From NCBI GenBank assembly GCA_015680685.1, contig MNCI01018006.1, positions 161,563 through 222,693 of the forward strand: 61,131 nt of DNA, given 5' to 3'. Position numbers and translations under genes: made by a program. The notes beneath the pieces are model-generated. The model ran no database searches. It saw only the letters and a list, made by a program, of their open reading frames with translations, and was not told where the DNA came from. Position 1 is the first letter of the stretch, and every line of letters starts with the position of its first letter. Positions 10,369-19,998 of this stretch are shown here, piece after piece. Source of the stretch: Gnetum montanum (lineage: Eukaryota; Streptophyta; Gnetopsida; Gnetales; Gnetaceae).

Positions 10369-12222
10369 TCATTTTCTATAAAGTTTTTCCTTAATATAAG
10401 TTTTAATGATAGGTCTAGGTCTTGGTGGGTCATCGGATATAGCTTTTCCAGGAGAATGTTTCATGGATGTATTGTTAAAATTTATCACACCTTCAAATGT
10501 TTTAAGAGGTAAGGACTTATTTATATCTTTGTCTTCCCCTAAAGGTGGTGGATCACTTAGACAAAATCTATCGTTTTGTTGATAAAGTAAGGTGTCTCCA
10601 TAGTTTTCTTCACCTTCTCTAGAACTTTGATAGGATTTGATGGGGTCTTCATAAGAGATAGTACTTTTTGTAGTTCCACTTACATAGTCATTTTCAACAT
10701 GTTCACTACACTCAACCTCAATAACCCCAACATAAAGATTAGTATTTCGATCTTCCAAAGATTGATTTTGTTGATCCAAGTTTGTTACTACTTGTTTGTA
10801 GAAGGGTTCTTGGGGTATAGTCATGTATTTAGATTTTCCTTTGATAGGGATCAATAATTCTGAGAAATCTGACCTAAAGAAGCCCCCAAACTTAGCTCCA
10901 AAAGTTCTAGATAAGAGCACACCATATGTGGGTTTCATGTCAACTACTAGGGTGTCTGTATAACATGTAAATGTAGGGTATTTCTTAAGTTGTACTTTTA
11001 CTCCTTTTAATAACCCTACTACAGGTACGCTAGATCCATCAAGTTGAATTACACTTTTAGTTTGTGGTATCATTTGTGCTCCTAAGGTGTTACAAATGTC
11101 AAGAGGCATAACACTAACAGTTGCACCTGAATCCATTAAACAGTTATGGACATTCTTTCCTAAAATAATCAAAGTGGTTAGAAAAGGGGGATGATCCTTT
11201 TTGCTAGACATAGAATTATCCATGTTTTGTACTGGTAACGTGTTAGGACTTTCTGCAAAGTGAACATGCCTTTCGGGAATTGGGGATTTTTCTCTTTGGG
11301 CTACAGGTGTATGAACCATATCCCGAATCACTTCTTTCATTTCGTTAAAGTGTAGAAGGTCATACATCGAAATGTTGGCTTTCACTCTTTTTAAGTCCTC
11401 AACCAAATCATAATTCTTAGGTTCATCTTTGGCTTCTTGTTGAGATGGAACTCTCCTAAGTACAGATGGGGGGTTTGGTTGTTGTGGGGCAATTACTTGG
11501 GATGACCCAGATTGATTGTTTCCATTGTTTTGACTAGGAACTCTTTTGTTTGGAGGTGTATAGAAATTGTTTCTAGTTTGTCGTTGTGTAGCATTCATAA
11601 TGTCACTGATTTTACGGTAGCGAGTGTTGTGTGGGTTAGGGTCGCCTACCATGACTTGTTCTAATGAGGAAACCTCTTCATTTTCTGTCTCATGAGGTAC
11701 ATCAAGAACCATGATAGGGGCTTTTCCATTTTGTTGCCCTTGGGTATTGTCACCATACAATGCCATGAATTGAGGACAAGTCTTTTCAGAATGTTGCCTC
11801 GTATTATGAAGACGACAATAATCATCATTGATTGATGTACTTGGTTGTCCTGGTTGTATAGGGCTTTTACTATTGTTTCTCTTTAACTCAACTACTTCAT
11901 TGGATAGTTTTTGTAGTGAAGTAAGTATTTGGGTCATCTGATTTTGAGTTTGGGTTGGTGGTTCAACAGAATTTGATGTCCCATTTGGGTTTATGATGGA
12001 TTGAATCAAGGCTTTTGATTCGTCATCATTCATACCAGTGTTGGATGGTAAGAATGTAGAGGACATGGGGCCTTGTGAGTAATTACTTAAAGGTGGAGTT
12101 GATTGAAAAGGAGAAACAACTTGAGGCATAATAGTAGGTGTTTGAAAACTTGGCAGGAGTGGATTTGATTGCATCGGGTTGTTGACACTCATCATCCCAA
12201 ACTGGGTTTCGATGTTGTTCAT
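10369..12222 (-). CDS. Gag C-terminal part plus retroviral-type aspartic protease
   Basis: A 617-codon frame from ATG at 12222. Residues 1-130 are Gln/Asn/Pro/Ser-rich. A Cys-His knuckle of form C-x2-H-x4-H-x4-C lies at residues 136-149. A charged linker follows. The protease active site D-S-G-A is at residues 364-367, with the flanking hydrophobic strands typical of gypsy proteases. It would process the element's own polyprotein. This is the only retroelement protease in the window with an unaltered D-S-G. The true gag start lies upstream (12228-12530), out of frame, so this ATG probably begins only an artificial open part of a once longer gag-pol frame. The frame ends at TGA (10371-10369) at the deletion junction. 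Confidence 0.85.
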   Translation of the reverse strand: MNNIETQFGMMSVNNPMQSNPLLPSFQTPTIMPQVVSPFQSTPPLSNYSQGPMSSTFLPSNTGMNDDESKALIQSIINPNGTSNSVEPPTQTQNQMTQILTSLQKLSNEVVELKRNNSKSPIQPGQPSTSINDDYCRLHNTRQHSEKTCPQFMALYGDNTQGQQNGKAPIMVLDVPHETENEEVSSLEQVMVGDPNPHNTRYRKISDIMNATQRQTRNNFYTPPNKRVPSQNNGNNQSGSSQVIAPQQPNPPSVLRRVPSQQEAKDEPKNYDLVEDLKRVKANISMYDLLHFNEMKEVIRDMVHTPVAQREKSPIPERHVHFAESPNTLPVQNMDNSMSSKKDHPPFLTTLIILGKNVHNCLMDSGATVSVMPLDICNTLGAQMIPQTKSVIQLDGSSVPVVGLLKGVKVQLKKYPTFTCYTDTLVVDMKPTYGVLLSRTFGAKFGGFFRSDFSELLIPIKGKSKYMTIPQEPFYKQVVTNLDQQNQSLEDRNTNLYVGVIEVECSEHVENDYVSGTTKSTISYEDPIKSYQSSREGEENYGDTLLYQQNDRFCLSDPPPLGEDKDINKSLPLKTFEGVINFNNTSMKHSPGKAISDDPPRPRPIIKTYIKEKLYRK

Positions 12223-12227
12223 AAGGG

Positions 12228-12530
12228 TTATTTGTCTAATTCCACAGCTTTTGACATTGCACTTTGTATTTCCATTATGTTGGGATCAGATTTGATAGCA
12301 TAAGCAAAGAATGGATCGATGGTAGAGAGATAGAAGTTGAGAATACCATCTGGTTGTTGTCGCATCTCATTTGGCACATCGGCAAGTTGATGGAGGAATC
12401 TAAGATTATAATCCCTAATGTTTTCCCCGTGTAGCTTTCTTAGGCTGGTAAAATTGCTTGATGCGATAGCAGGGCTTGTAAATTTGTCAAATTGATTTAA
12501 AAACTTGTTTTTGAATTCTTGTCATGTGTT
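12228..12530 (-). pseudogene. Gag core (retrotransposon gag domain) fragment
   Basis: The minus strand encodes about 100 residues typical of plant gypsy gag: a QEFKNKFLNQF block, then LRKLHGENIRDYNLRFL, then a short segment ending LDK and TAA. A TGA stands where the conserved Trp before Q-E-F is expected. The frame differs from the following 617-codon frame, so a frameshift separates them. An undetermined base (N at 12531) marks the left end of the readable domain, so an assembly error could contribute. Confidence 0.75.
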
Positions 12531-12987
12531 NAACTAGGGGTAGGAGTATGAGTTCTTTGTTAGGATACTCCGTAAGAAAGGTCACTCATAAAATAAAAAA
12601 ATAACAAGAAATGTAAAATGCTAATAAACTGTGAAAATTAAAGAAAATAAAGAAAACATTTGAATACTATATTTTTTTTATTTTCAATTTTAAAATTTTT
12701 AAAAGAAAAATTGAAATCGTAAAATTTCAGGAAAGTAAATAAAAAGTAAAATAATTTAAATCACGTAAATTAAATTTCAGAAAAATAAATTAAAAGGATT
12801 GCTAGAATATAAATTTGGAAATTTTGAAAATTTGAAATTAAAATAAAGCAATAAAATTAAAATAAAGGGGCAAAAATTAAAGAAAGTAATAAAAGAAATG
12901 ATAATTTATATTTTTTAAAGAAAAAGAGACATAAAAGGAAAATAAAGATAAGGTTGAGAAACTGCCCTCCTTCTAGTGCGAAAAAGG
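12531..12987 (-). other. 5' leader of the Tat-like element
   Basis: Very AT-rich stretch between the 5' LTR (12988) and the gag fragment. On the minus strand the bases just after the LTR read CCTTTTTCGCACTAGAAGG. I could not match these to a common plant primer tRNA, so the primer site is degenerate or unusual. Confidence 0.5.
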
Positions 12988-13191
12988 TGTTGATGCGTAA
13001 ATTTTGGGCATGCGAACACCTGTGAAAAACTCGTTTGAGGAGACTATCTCCTAGGGCGCCTCCCATATGGGTACGGAAACCCGGGAATAGTCTCAGCTGG
13101 AAAGGGCAATGTGACAAACAATAATAACAATATTTTAAACAAAATATCAAAATAAAAGCTTGGATTTAATTTAATATTTAAGTACTTCAAT

Positions 13192-14019
13192 TTAATTTAA
13201 TATCGGAAACTTAGAATAATTCGTGTAATTTCCAAATGATAAATAACTCAAATATCCATCTTCGTCTGGTGGCAGTGCGTCGGATTTCTCGGTGTTTTGC
13301 AGAGATTCACGTGACGCTTCTTGTTCCCATTTGTTCACCGGCTGCAGCGTTTCGCAGAGAGGATCGTTGCTGCTACCTGGAATGGCCGGGTGAGGAATTT
13401 GCTTTGCGGTGAAGTTTTTGGAGTGGAAGCGGGTGAGCTTAGAAGAAAGGTGATGCTGCTGCTCTGCAGCGTTTGCATAGGTGCAGGCTGGGGCGAAGGC
13501 AGAGGAACAGAGCGCGCAGGTGCGGGCGGCAGACCAAGGTGGCGGCACGGGCAGTAGCGAAAAACAGGATACTGCAGGTGGGAGAACAGAGAGAGGTTGC
13601 TGTTTCGCGTGCGGCCGGGGCAGAGAAGGATGCGCAGCGGCAGGCGGAGAAAAATAGCGGCGGTGCGGAAGACAGAGAGGCGTCATAGTTTCGCCTACAG
13701 CGAGGGACGCGGTAGCGTCTAGACCCAACCATGGTTTGCGTAAGTCTGGCCGAGGGGTTGGCAGATTTGACAGATCTGGCGTCTGTGTGTGCAGATCTAC
13801 GACAGCAGGCGAAGAAGAAGGATGCGTGTGCGGCGGTGGGCTAACAGATGGCATTGCGCGACGGCAGACGAACAGGTGGTGCTGCACGGCGGAATACGAG
13901 CGAATGGCGATGCGGGTAGCGACGAACGGATGCAGACTGTTAAGATCTCGAGGTGGTGGCTGCCAGGCAGACGAAAGAAGCATTGGCAGGGTCGTCGTGA
14001 CAGCCTGCGTGAGCATCGC
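13192..14019 (-). other. Long open frame inside the 5' LTR
   Basis: On the transcribed strand an open frame runs from the first ATG after the TATA box (14019) to 13192, about 275 codons, rich in Pro, Leu, Ser, Cys and Arg. The 3' LTR copy keeps most of the same frame, and the two LTRs differ by indels of about 24 and 51 bp, both multiples of three. The copy at 7299-8738 is frameshifted later on. I recognise no domain. Long frames arise easily in GC-rich DNA, so this may be chance. Confidence 0.3.
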
Positions 14020-14163
14020 AGCTCTCGAGACCAAACCCTGCGAGACCTGCTGCGACGGAAAATCGAAACCTGGTAAAACAGGAAAACTTCCAACAGAGGA
14101 CCGAATCCTGGTAAAAGCAGGGTCGGATTTGCCTCCCCACAAAAGCCTCCCTCTCCCCCTCCT

Positions 14164-14169
14164 CTTATA
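14164..14169 (-). promoter_or_regulatory. TATA box of the 5' LTR
   Basis: The minus strand reads CGCTATAAGAGGAGGGGGAG, a good TATA-type core in a purine-rich context. The same sequence occurs at 8550-8555 in the 3' LTR. Confidence 0.6.
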
Positions 14170-14352
14170 GCGGCGGAGGAAGAAGAGAAGGAGAAACCTA
14201 ACCCTAATTACTGCCACCTTTTCCCCGTAAAACACACACAAAACCTTAAGTTTGCATTTTATCTTATTTTTAAAATTTTATATTTTATTTTTAAATATTA
14301 AATTAGTTCAACAAGGCCCCATGCATAGCATGGGTGAAAGGTGGCCTCAACA

Positions 14353-14357
14353 GATCT
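14353..14357. repeat. Target-site duplication GATCT, right copy
   Basis: Exact match to 7294-7298. Confidence 0.93.
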
Positions 14358-17300
14358 GTGCTATTGAAGTCGCTTTTTGCTTACCGCAACACCTTGCAAA
14401 CCCTTCTTGCATTTTGAAATGCTACATTAGACTCAGCACCTACGGCCATCTTGCAGTAATCCATGCTACTTTTACCTACTTCAGAGTAAGTATTTTTTAC
14501 TCACCTCCAAGAAATAAGGTATTTTCATCCATAGATTTTAACCTTGTCTTTTTTCTCTACAACCAGGTATTCTTTACTTACCTTAATCTTTTATGATGAA
14601 TACTCAATTCTTTCACCAGATAATACTCAATTCTTTCACCAAATTTGCTTATTTTGTGTAAGACTAATGAAAGCAAAAATATTTTTTTTGTTTGGCCTCA
14701 TTTTAATTAATGCTACTTCTTGCTTAAAAAAATGATTGTTGAGGATGTTGAATGATTATTTATAAGAGGCTAGTATCGACATGTAATGCAATATTGAAGT
14801 TAAACATATAAAAATTAATACTTGAAACTACATTCTCTATCAATTTTATTAGAGATAGAAGATGAAAAGTAAAGGAAATGGAAAAGACTATATTCATTTC
14901 TATCTACACATGTTTTATTTATAGACTTATCCTAAGGAAAAAAAATATAATAAGTCAACTATATGGATTGACAAGAGCTTTGGGCAAAAAAAAAAAAAAA
15001 ACAACAACAAGATGATTTGGGATAAAATGTTATGCTCAAAGATGTCTTTGCTCTATTTTATTATAATTTGACAAGATGTACATGTTTAGGCTTATTATTG
15101 ACATTGAAATTAAAATATATAGATTGCATATAGTAGGTTTTATTTACAACTTAATGTTTTATTGACTATAATTCATAGTTTTCTTTATTTAAATATCCAG
15201 AGGCATTATCTAATAGATTTCTAGCATTAGCTAAAATGATTAATTTCCATACATAATTTTTGTTGAGGCATTTATAGTATTTTACTAGTAGTTTAATATG
15301 AACTTAGTATTTAGGCTTGACATATGCTTCATATTTCCTTAAAATGAAGGGTTGTAAAGATGTTATTACTAAAGTATGATTAGATTCTAGACCCTATGTG
15401 AGATCATTATAGGTAGCTATATTGTTAAAAGATTTCATGTGGATTTCAATGTTTAGATTAATAAGTTTGTATTAGATTCCTTCTTTTGCATTAATACTAG
15501 AGATGAAGGATTCAACATTTAAGCATGCACTAGGCTAAAGTGGAATTTTTATGTGGCTATTTCAAAGCACTATATAGTACTAGATCTTTCAAGTTCGAAG
15601 TATAGAGGATGGAGGATGTTTCTCTTGTTTCCAACAAAAATAAAGCATTAAATGATCATGAAGAAGCCTCCAAACCACTTCTAAGATGTTTGGTTCTTTG
15701 GTTTGTGGCATTTCTATTCATGATTGTTCTTAAGTTCTATTGTCAAGTTCTAAACTTGTATTCTTATTTTATGGTGTACATATTTTTGATTTGTTTACTT
15801 AGTATGAAGCCTTGTATGCAACCTCATAACAAAAGCTTCTGAATCAAACTAGTAATTCTTTAATATTTTGACAAATTACTATTTGTCTTTTACAAAAGAA
15901 AAAAGTTCTAATATAGATGAAATTGAAGATGTTCTTATGTGTTAGAGTTAAAATTTATGTGCTTGTAATACTTAATACCTTTGCAACATTAAAACATCAT
16001 ATTTTTTAATAAAACCTTACATAGATCTCATTACATTTCTTTGCCTATATTAGTATTTGTTTTAGTTAATTACCTCCCTTGGGCCACTCAAGTTGCTATT
16101 TTTCTTAAAGTAATGGTGGTTTTCTTTGGAATATGAGGTTTTATTGTAAATTTTGCAAACAAGGGAATTCGTTATAGAAATAATAATGTATAGAGAAGGT
16201 ACAAACTTATAGAATTGTATGAAAAAATCATATTGCATGTTAAGATTTTGTATTTATGAATAGGGTTTGGAATGAAATAACAAACATTAATATTACATAA
16301 AAAGAGAACACTTTGACTTATTGACCTAATTATGTCAAAATAATCAATTGTCTGTTATTAAAGTTTTAAATATGATAGATAAAATGAGTGCATAAATATT
16401 TAAAGGAAAATTAGCATTTTATAAGGTAGTTCTATACGGAATGTTACTAAATTAAAAGTAACTTAAAAGTTTAAATAGAAATAACTCTTAAGGGAGTATC
16501 ATCAAAAACCCGTATTAGCCATGGTGATATCATTTACCAATGTGTCACTTTGATTGCATGACTATGAAACGCTACAAAATATATCATTTAAGTCCTAAAA
16601 GGATCACTAATAAAGACTTCTCTTTTAAGTGTAACTCAAAAGCAAAAATATATCATTTCTTTTCCTTGTTAGAGTGTGAACTCTACCAAATTAAGTTCAG
16701 TTTTATTAATGACACTTTTCTTTGCAAATGATTGATCATAAATATTCTTCCAAAATTTGAAACTAAGCCTCCTAAATTTTACTTTTAACATGTTTATGAT
16801 TTTCTCAATGCCCCTTTGTTTCAGTGATGATAGTCAACATAAAAAAGAGAGTTAAAATTGATATAATGCCAAATACCATGAATGTATTGGAAATTTAGCA
16901 GCCAATTCTCTGCATACACCTGATAAGGTACATTTAGAATTGATGACCCAAAGCAAACAAGGTTACATTCTTTGTATAAAGAAAATAACATGTAGAGATA
17001 ACCCAATAATAACAAATGGTCCATATTTGCTGAAAACCCTACTATAAACCATGATTGAGATTAGTACCTACAAACATTCTCAGCAATTTTATTTTTCAGC
17101 AAGTTCTAGTTATCCACTCAAATGAAATCAATTCCACTAACTTGACCAAAAGTTACACAATTCCACTAACTTGACCAAAAGTTACACAAGATAAGAAAAC
17201 AATCTAACACTAACTAAAAAAATGAATATTTAGTTGCATTGAGGAATACTGTATCAGATTATAAATGATGATTACTATGGGGCGGCCCTACGATTGCAAG

Positions 17301-17664
17301 ATTTCAAGATAAAAGGTTTGCAGCATGGTGTGACTGACGACTGCAATAACACAGACAGGTCTGTGCATCATTTCGGAAAAGATGACCATGTTCAGATACT
17401 CGGCCCAGCATTTACATTAATAAAGCTAATAAAGGGCATGGAACCACTATGCTTCATCCATTGTTACGGTTTGCATTTCCTTGCCTTTCCTTCTCCTTGT
17501 CATCGTCGTAGTATCTTCCGCCGTGTCTGTTTCTGCCGTTTCCTTACCAGCAACCAAAACTGCAAATGTAGTGGGAGTTTGAATTTTCAAAAACTTTCAA
17601 AATATGCATAGAATAATTACTGTGGGATGATCTTAAAAAACGGTAAATAAGCCCATATTTTTTT
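14358..17664. other. Spacer, no assigned gene
   Basis: AT-rich DNA with only short frames. It includes a 17-A run at about 14985-15001 and a 29-bp tandem duplication at 17130-17188. A short GC-richer patch at about 17280-17580 may hold the end of a host gene (see findings). The small frame at 15609-15842 is hydrophobic and has no recognisable relatives. Confidence 0.5.
17130..17188. repeat. 29-bp unit duplicated in tandem
   Basis: TTCCACTAACTTGACCAAAA plus GTTACACAA occurs twice back to back, starting at 17132 and 17161. Confidence 0.9.
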
Positions 17665-17729
17665 CATAGAAGGCAAACGACAAAAAAGAACTCATGCCCG
17701 ATTTTGTTAGAAGAATGCTAATATAATAA
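17665..17729. repeat. Long direct repeat flanking a LINE tail, left copy
   Basis: CATAGAAGGCAAACGACAAA through GAATGCTAATATAATAA matches 18712-18776 with only a few differences. It is best read as a long target-site duplication made by LINE insertion. Confidence 0.7.
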
Positions 17730-18711
17730 GGATTTTGTTAGAAGAATTTTGTTAGGCTTCTAAGGTTTTTCCCTCATGCACTCTTACACAAGAGGCCATA
17801 ATGTTTGGTTTCTTACCTATCAGGTCCAAAAACTCTCATTTCCTATGGAAGATCCTTATGCCCATCATCTTATATAATATTTGGAAACGTAGATGTACCA
17901 CACTTTTTCAAAAGACAATTATTTCAAACTCCTTACAACTAACTACTTTGGAAAAAATGCAAATTCTTTGGCATGTTCATTTCCAAATTATATCTCAAGC
18001 CCCAAAATTCAAGATGAATGCTAACCAGTTGTTTTTCTTATTGTAGCGATAGAGTCATATCGGAGATCCAAATAATCACCATCATCAAGCCTCGCTTCAC
18101 AAGAAAGTCTCCTAATTAAGCCACAGTTTTCTATACCATTTGGCCTTTTTCCTCTTTCTTCCACCTTTGTTCTCATTCGACAATCCACATCCTGGAAAAG
18201 ATACACACATTTCAGCAAATGGTTGATCTCTGGAATGCATTTCCACACCTTATGGAATGCTAAGTTTAACATGTTTCCTATATAATAGTCTGAGTCAACA
18301 CGGTTTCTCTTCCTCCTTTCCTCAATCTATATGTCTTGAAGTAGCTTATGTACTAAATTTTGTTTTCTATTAATAAAATTCTCTTTTTGGGGTCCGACAC
18401 CCCCCCNNNNNNNNNNNNNNNNNNNNNNNGGAAAAAAAAGAACTCTCTATCCTAAATCAAGAATTGTTTTTTTTCTTTCGTTATCTAATTCTATGTCATT
18501 TATTTTGTAATGAGTCAGCATGGGTGGACTTTTGGTGGTGCCCCAATTTGGGTTTCCTCCTTTAATACTCGTTTATTTATAACGCTATTCTGAAGTTTCA
18601 TGCAGAGTGCTCTCAGCTTCCCCTTCCCCTTAACCCTATGACTTGTTCAAGTTATTGTAACTCATACACTGTTAATATCAATAGAACTTCTTTTCAGGGT
18701 CTGACACCCCC
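17730..18711 (+). mobile_element. 5'-truncated LINE fragment(s)
   Basis: Lies between two direct repeats of about 64 bp. The frame at 17801-18046 contains a W-K-I-L...I-L-Y-N-I-W-K-R-R-C block, like the C-terminal end of plant LINE-1 reverse transcriptase ORFs (zf-RVT region). A 3' untranslated part follows, ending AATAAAATTC...GGGGTCCGACACCCCCC. After the N gap a second tail ends in nearly the same way (AGGGTCTGACACCCCCC, 18696-18711). So either two related LINE tails are stacked or one tail was duplicated across the gap. The RT catalytic part is missing. Confidence 0.6.
18407..18429. other. Assembly gap (23 N)
   Basis: Run of Ns directly after a C run at the end of the first LINE tail. Sequence and spacing across it are not reliable. 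Confidence 0.99.
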
Positions 18712-18776
18712 CATAGAAGACAAAGGACAAAAAAGAACTCATGCTTGAATTTGTTAGAAGAATGCTAACATAATAA
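18712..18776. repeat. Long direct repeat flanking a LINE tail, right copy
   Basis: Partner of 17665-17729. It directly follows the second GGTCTGACACCCCCC tail. Confidence 0.7.
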
Positions 18777-18959
18777 GCATAATAAATTAGCATGATGATG
18801 GGTTCAAGTAAAGGCACACATGTATACGTGGTATCCATCACATGTTAAATTTCACAATGTGATGCTGCAAGGGCTGGTGACATGACACTATGTATCTACA
18901 TTGCATTGATGGTGAAATAACAATGGTGAATGGTTTAAATGATATTTTTTTCTCTAATG

Positions 18960-19847
18960 TGATGAAGTGTCATGTATCTACATTGCGTGGATGGGCATGC
19001 ACTTATGTAGCCCTATTGACACATGATAACATGCGTTGATGCAGATACATTGACATTGACACTGATGTAGGCACAGCTTATATAAAGGTGAATACCAATT
19101 GCATTTATGGAACATTGTGTCAATAGCATAGCAAAACCCTTGCAATTTGTCTTTCCTAGAGTTAGAATATTTTCCTTTGAGTGCCTACAATATGAGTGAA
19201 ACAGATTGTATGGAACTTTATTCAAGTGCCATATACCTAAATACATTGGCATGAATGGCAATAAAGTCAAGATTTCTGACATTCATTGTAGCACTTGGAT
19301 GAGTTTAATCTTCCATACTAGCACTTTATTTTATATGCATTTTATATTCCAAGTCATAAATACTTAATGTAATTAACCATGAATACATAAGTGCAACTAC
19401 TTTGAACATAATGTATAATGCTTGGTAATCCCAGTAGTGGCTATTTGGTAAGCTCAGTAATCATCACTTGGTAACCTAGCATCGTTTGTACAAGTTTGGG
19501 ATGTGTGCGGCAAGCAAGAACAACTACTTATAATAGTGTAGTTAGCCTTTAGAATAGTTAGGTAGTTAAAATAATTAATCATTATATATTTAGTTTTCCA
19601 TATAAAACTTAAGATAAAAAATATAAAAATATAAATAAAAACAAATATCATATACCTTAAACTCACATTTAACTATACACATAACACACACAAGTGTGAG
19701 TTAGTAAGACAACGATCATGAAATTCCTTGACTTATAGTTTAGGACTATTGGTAAACTTAAGAACTAAGTCCACAAAATTTGATTGAATCACTAGTACAC
19801 GCTTGTGATTCATATGGTTGACTATAGGGTATACTCAGTGTGCATCA
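18960..19847 (+). repeat. 5' LTR of element A
   Basis: Ends in GTGCATCA directly before a primer-binding site. The start TGATGAAGTG at 18960 is chosen by analogy with TGATGAATCG (C) and TGATGAGACG (B), and gives a length (888 bp) close to theirs. A TATAAA box lies at 19081-19086. A related 'gtatctacattgc' phrase occurs just outside at about 18890, so the left border is less sure than the right. Confidence 0.65.
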
Positions 19848-19866
19848 TTGGTGCCATTGTTGGGGA
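19848..19866 (+). promoter_or_regulatory. Primer-binding site, tRNA-Asp type
   Basis: TTGGTGCCATTGTTGGGGA follows the LTR end. It resembles TGGCGCCGTTGCCGGGGA, the tRNA-Asp-complementary primer site common in plant gypsy elements, with C-to-T type changes. Confidence 0.75.
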
Positions 19867-19998
19867 TTTTAGTTTAGCTAAGTGTACTAAGTAGGAAAAA
19901 ACTGTGAAGTTATACAAAGATGTTGTAAAGACCATTCAATGGCCAACTATTAAAAAAATAAAATACCAAAAGGCATACTATTTTTATCAATCACTAAT

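Larger units (their letters stand above)
7299..14352 (-). mobile_element. Complete but RT-less Ty3/gypsy (Tat-like) element
   Basis: A 7054-bp element in minus orientation, bounded by two LTRs that open TGTTGA and close TCAACA, inside a perfect 5-bp target duplication. The internal region reads gag fragment, gag-protease ORF, then the integrase C-terminal domain. Reverse transcriptase, RNase H and the integrase catalytic core are absent. A polypurine tract AGTTTGGGGGCTAAG lies next to the left LTR on the minus strand, as expected for the 3' end. No convincing primer-binding site was found beside the right LTR. The integrase tail ending near FHLKHFY favours the Tat/Ogre side of the gypsy tree, which is inference. 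The element cannot transpose without a partner. Confidence 0.92.
12988..14352 (-). repeat. 5' LTR of the Tat-like element (1365 bp)
   Basis: Partner of the 7299-8738 LTR with the same ends (TGTTGATGCG...GGCCTCAACA). It drives minus-strand transcription. Its GC-rich R-U5 part carries a long sense open frame (see the feature at 13192). Confidence 0.93.

Noticed and set aside
13736-14170. Plus-strand frame of 144 codons in the right LTR
   Set aside because: Same antisense LTR artefact as at 7760-8469.
15609-15842. 77-codon hydrophobic frame
   Set aside because: Looks membrane-like only because the DNA is T-rich; no homologous family or gene context seen.
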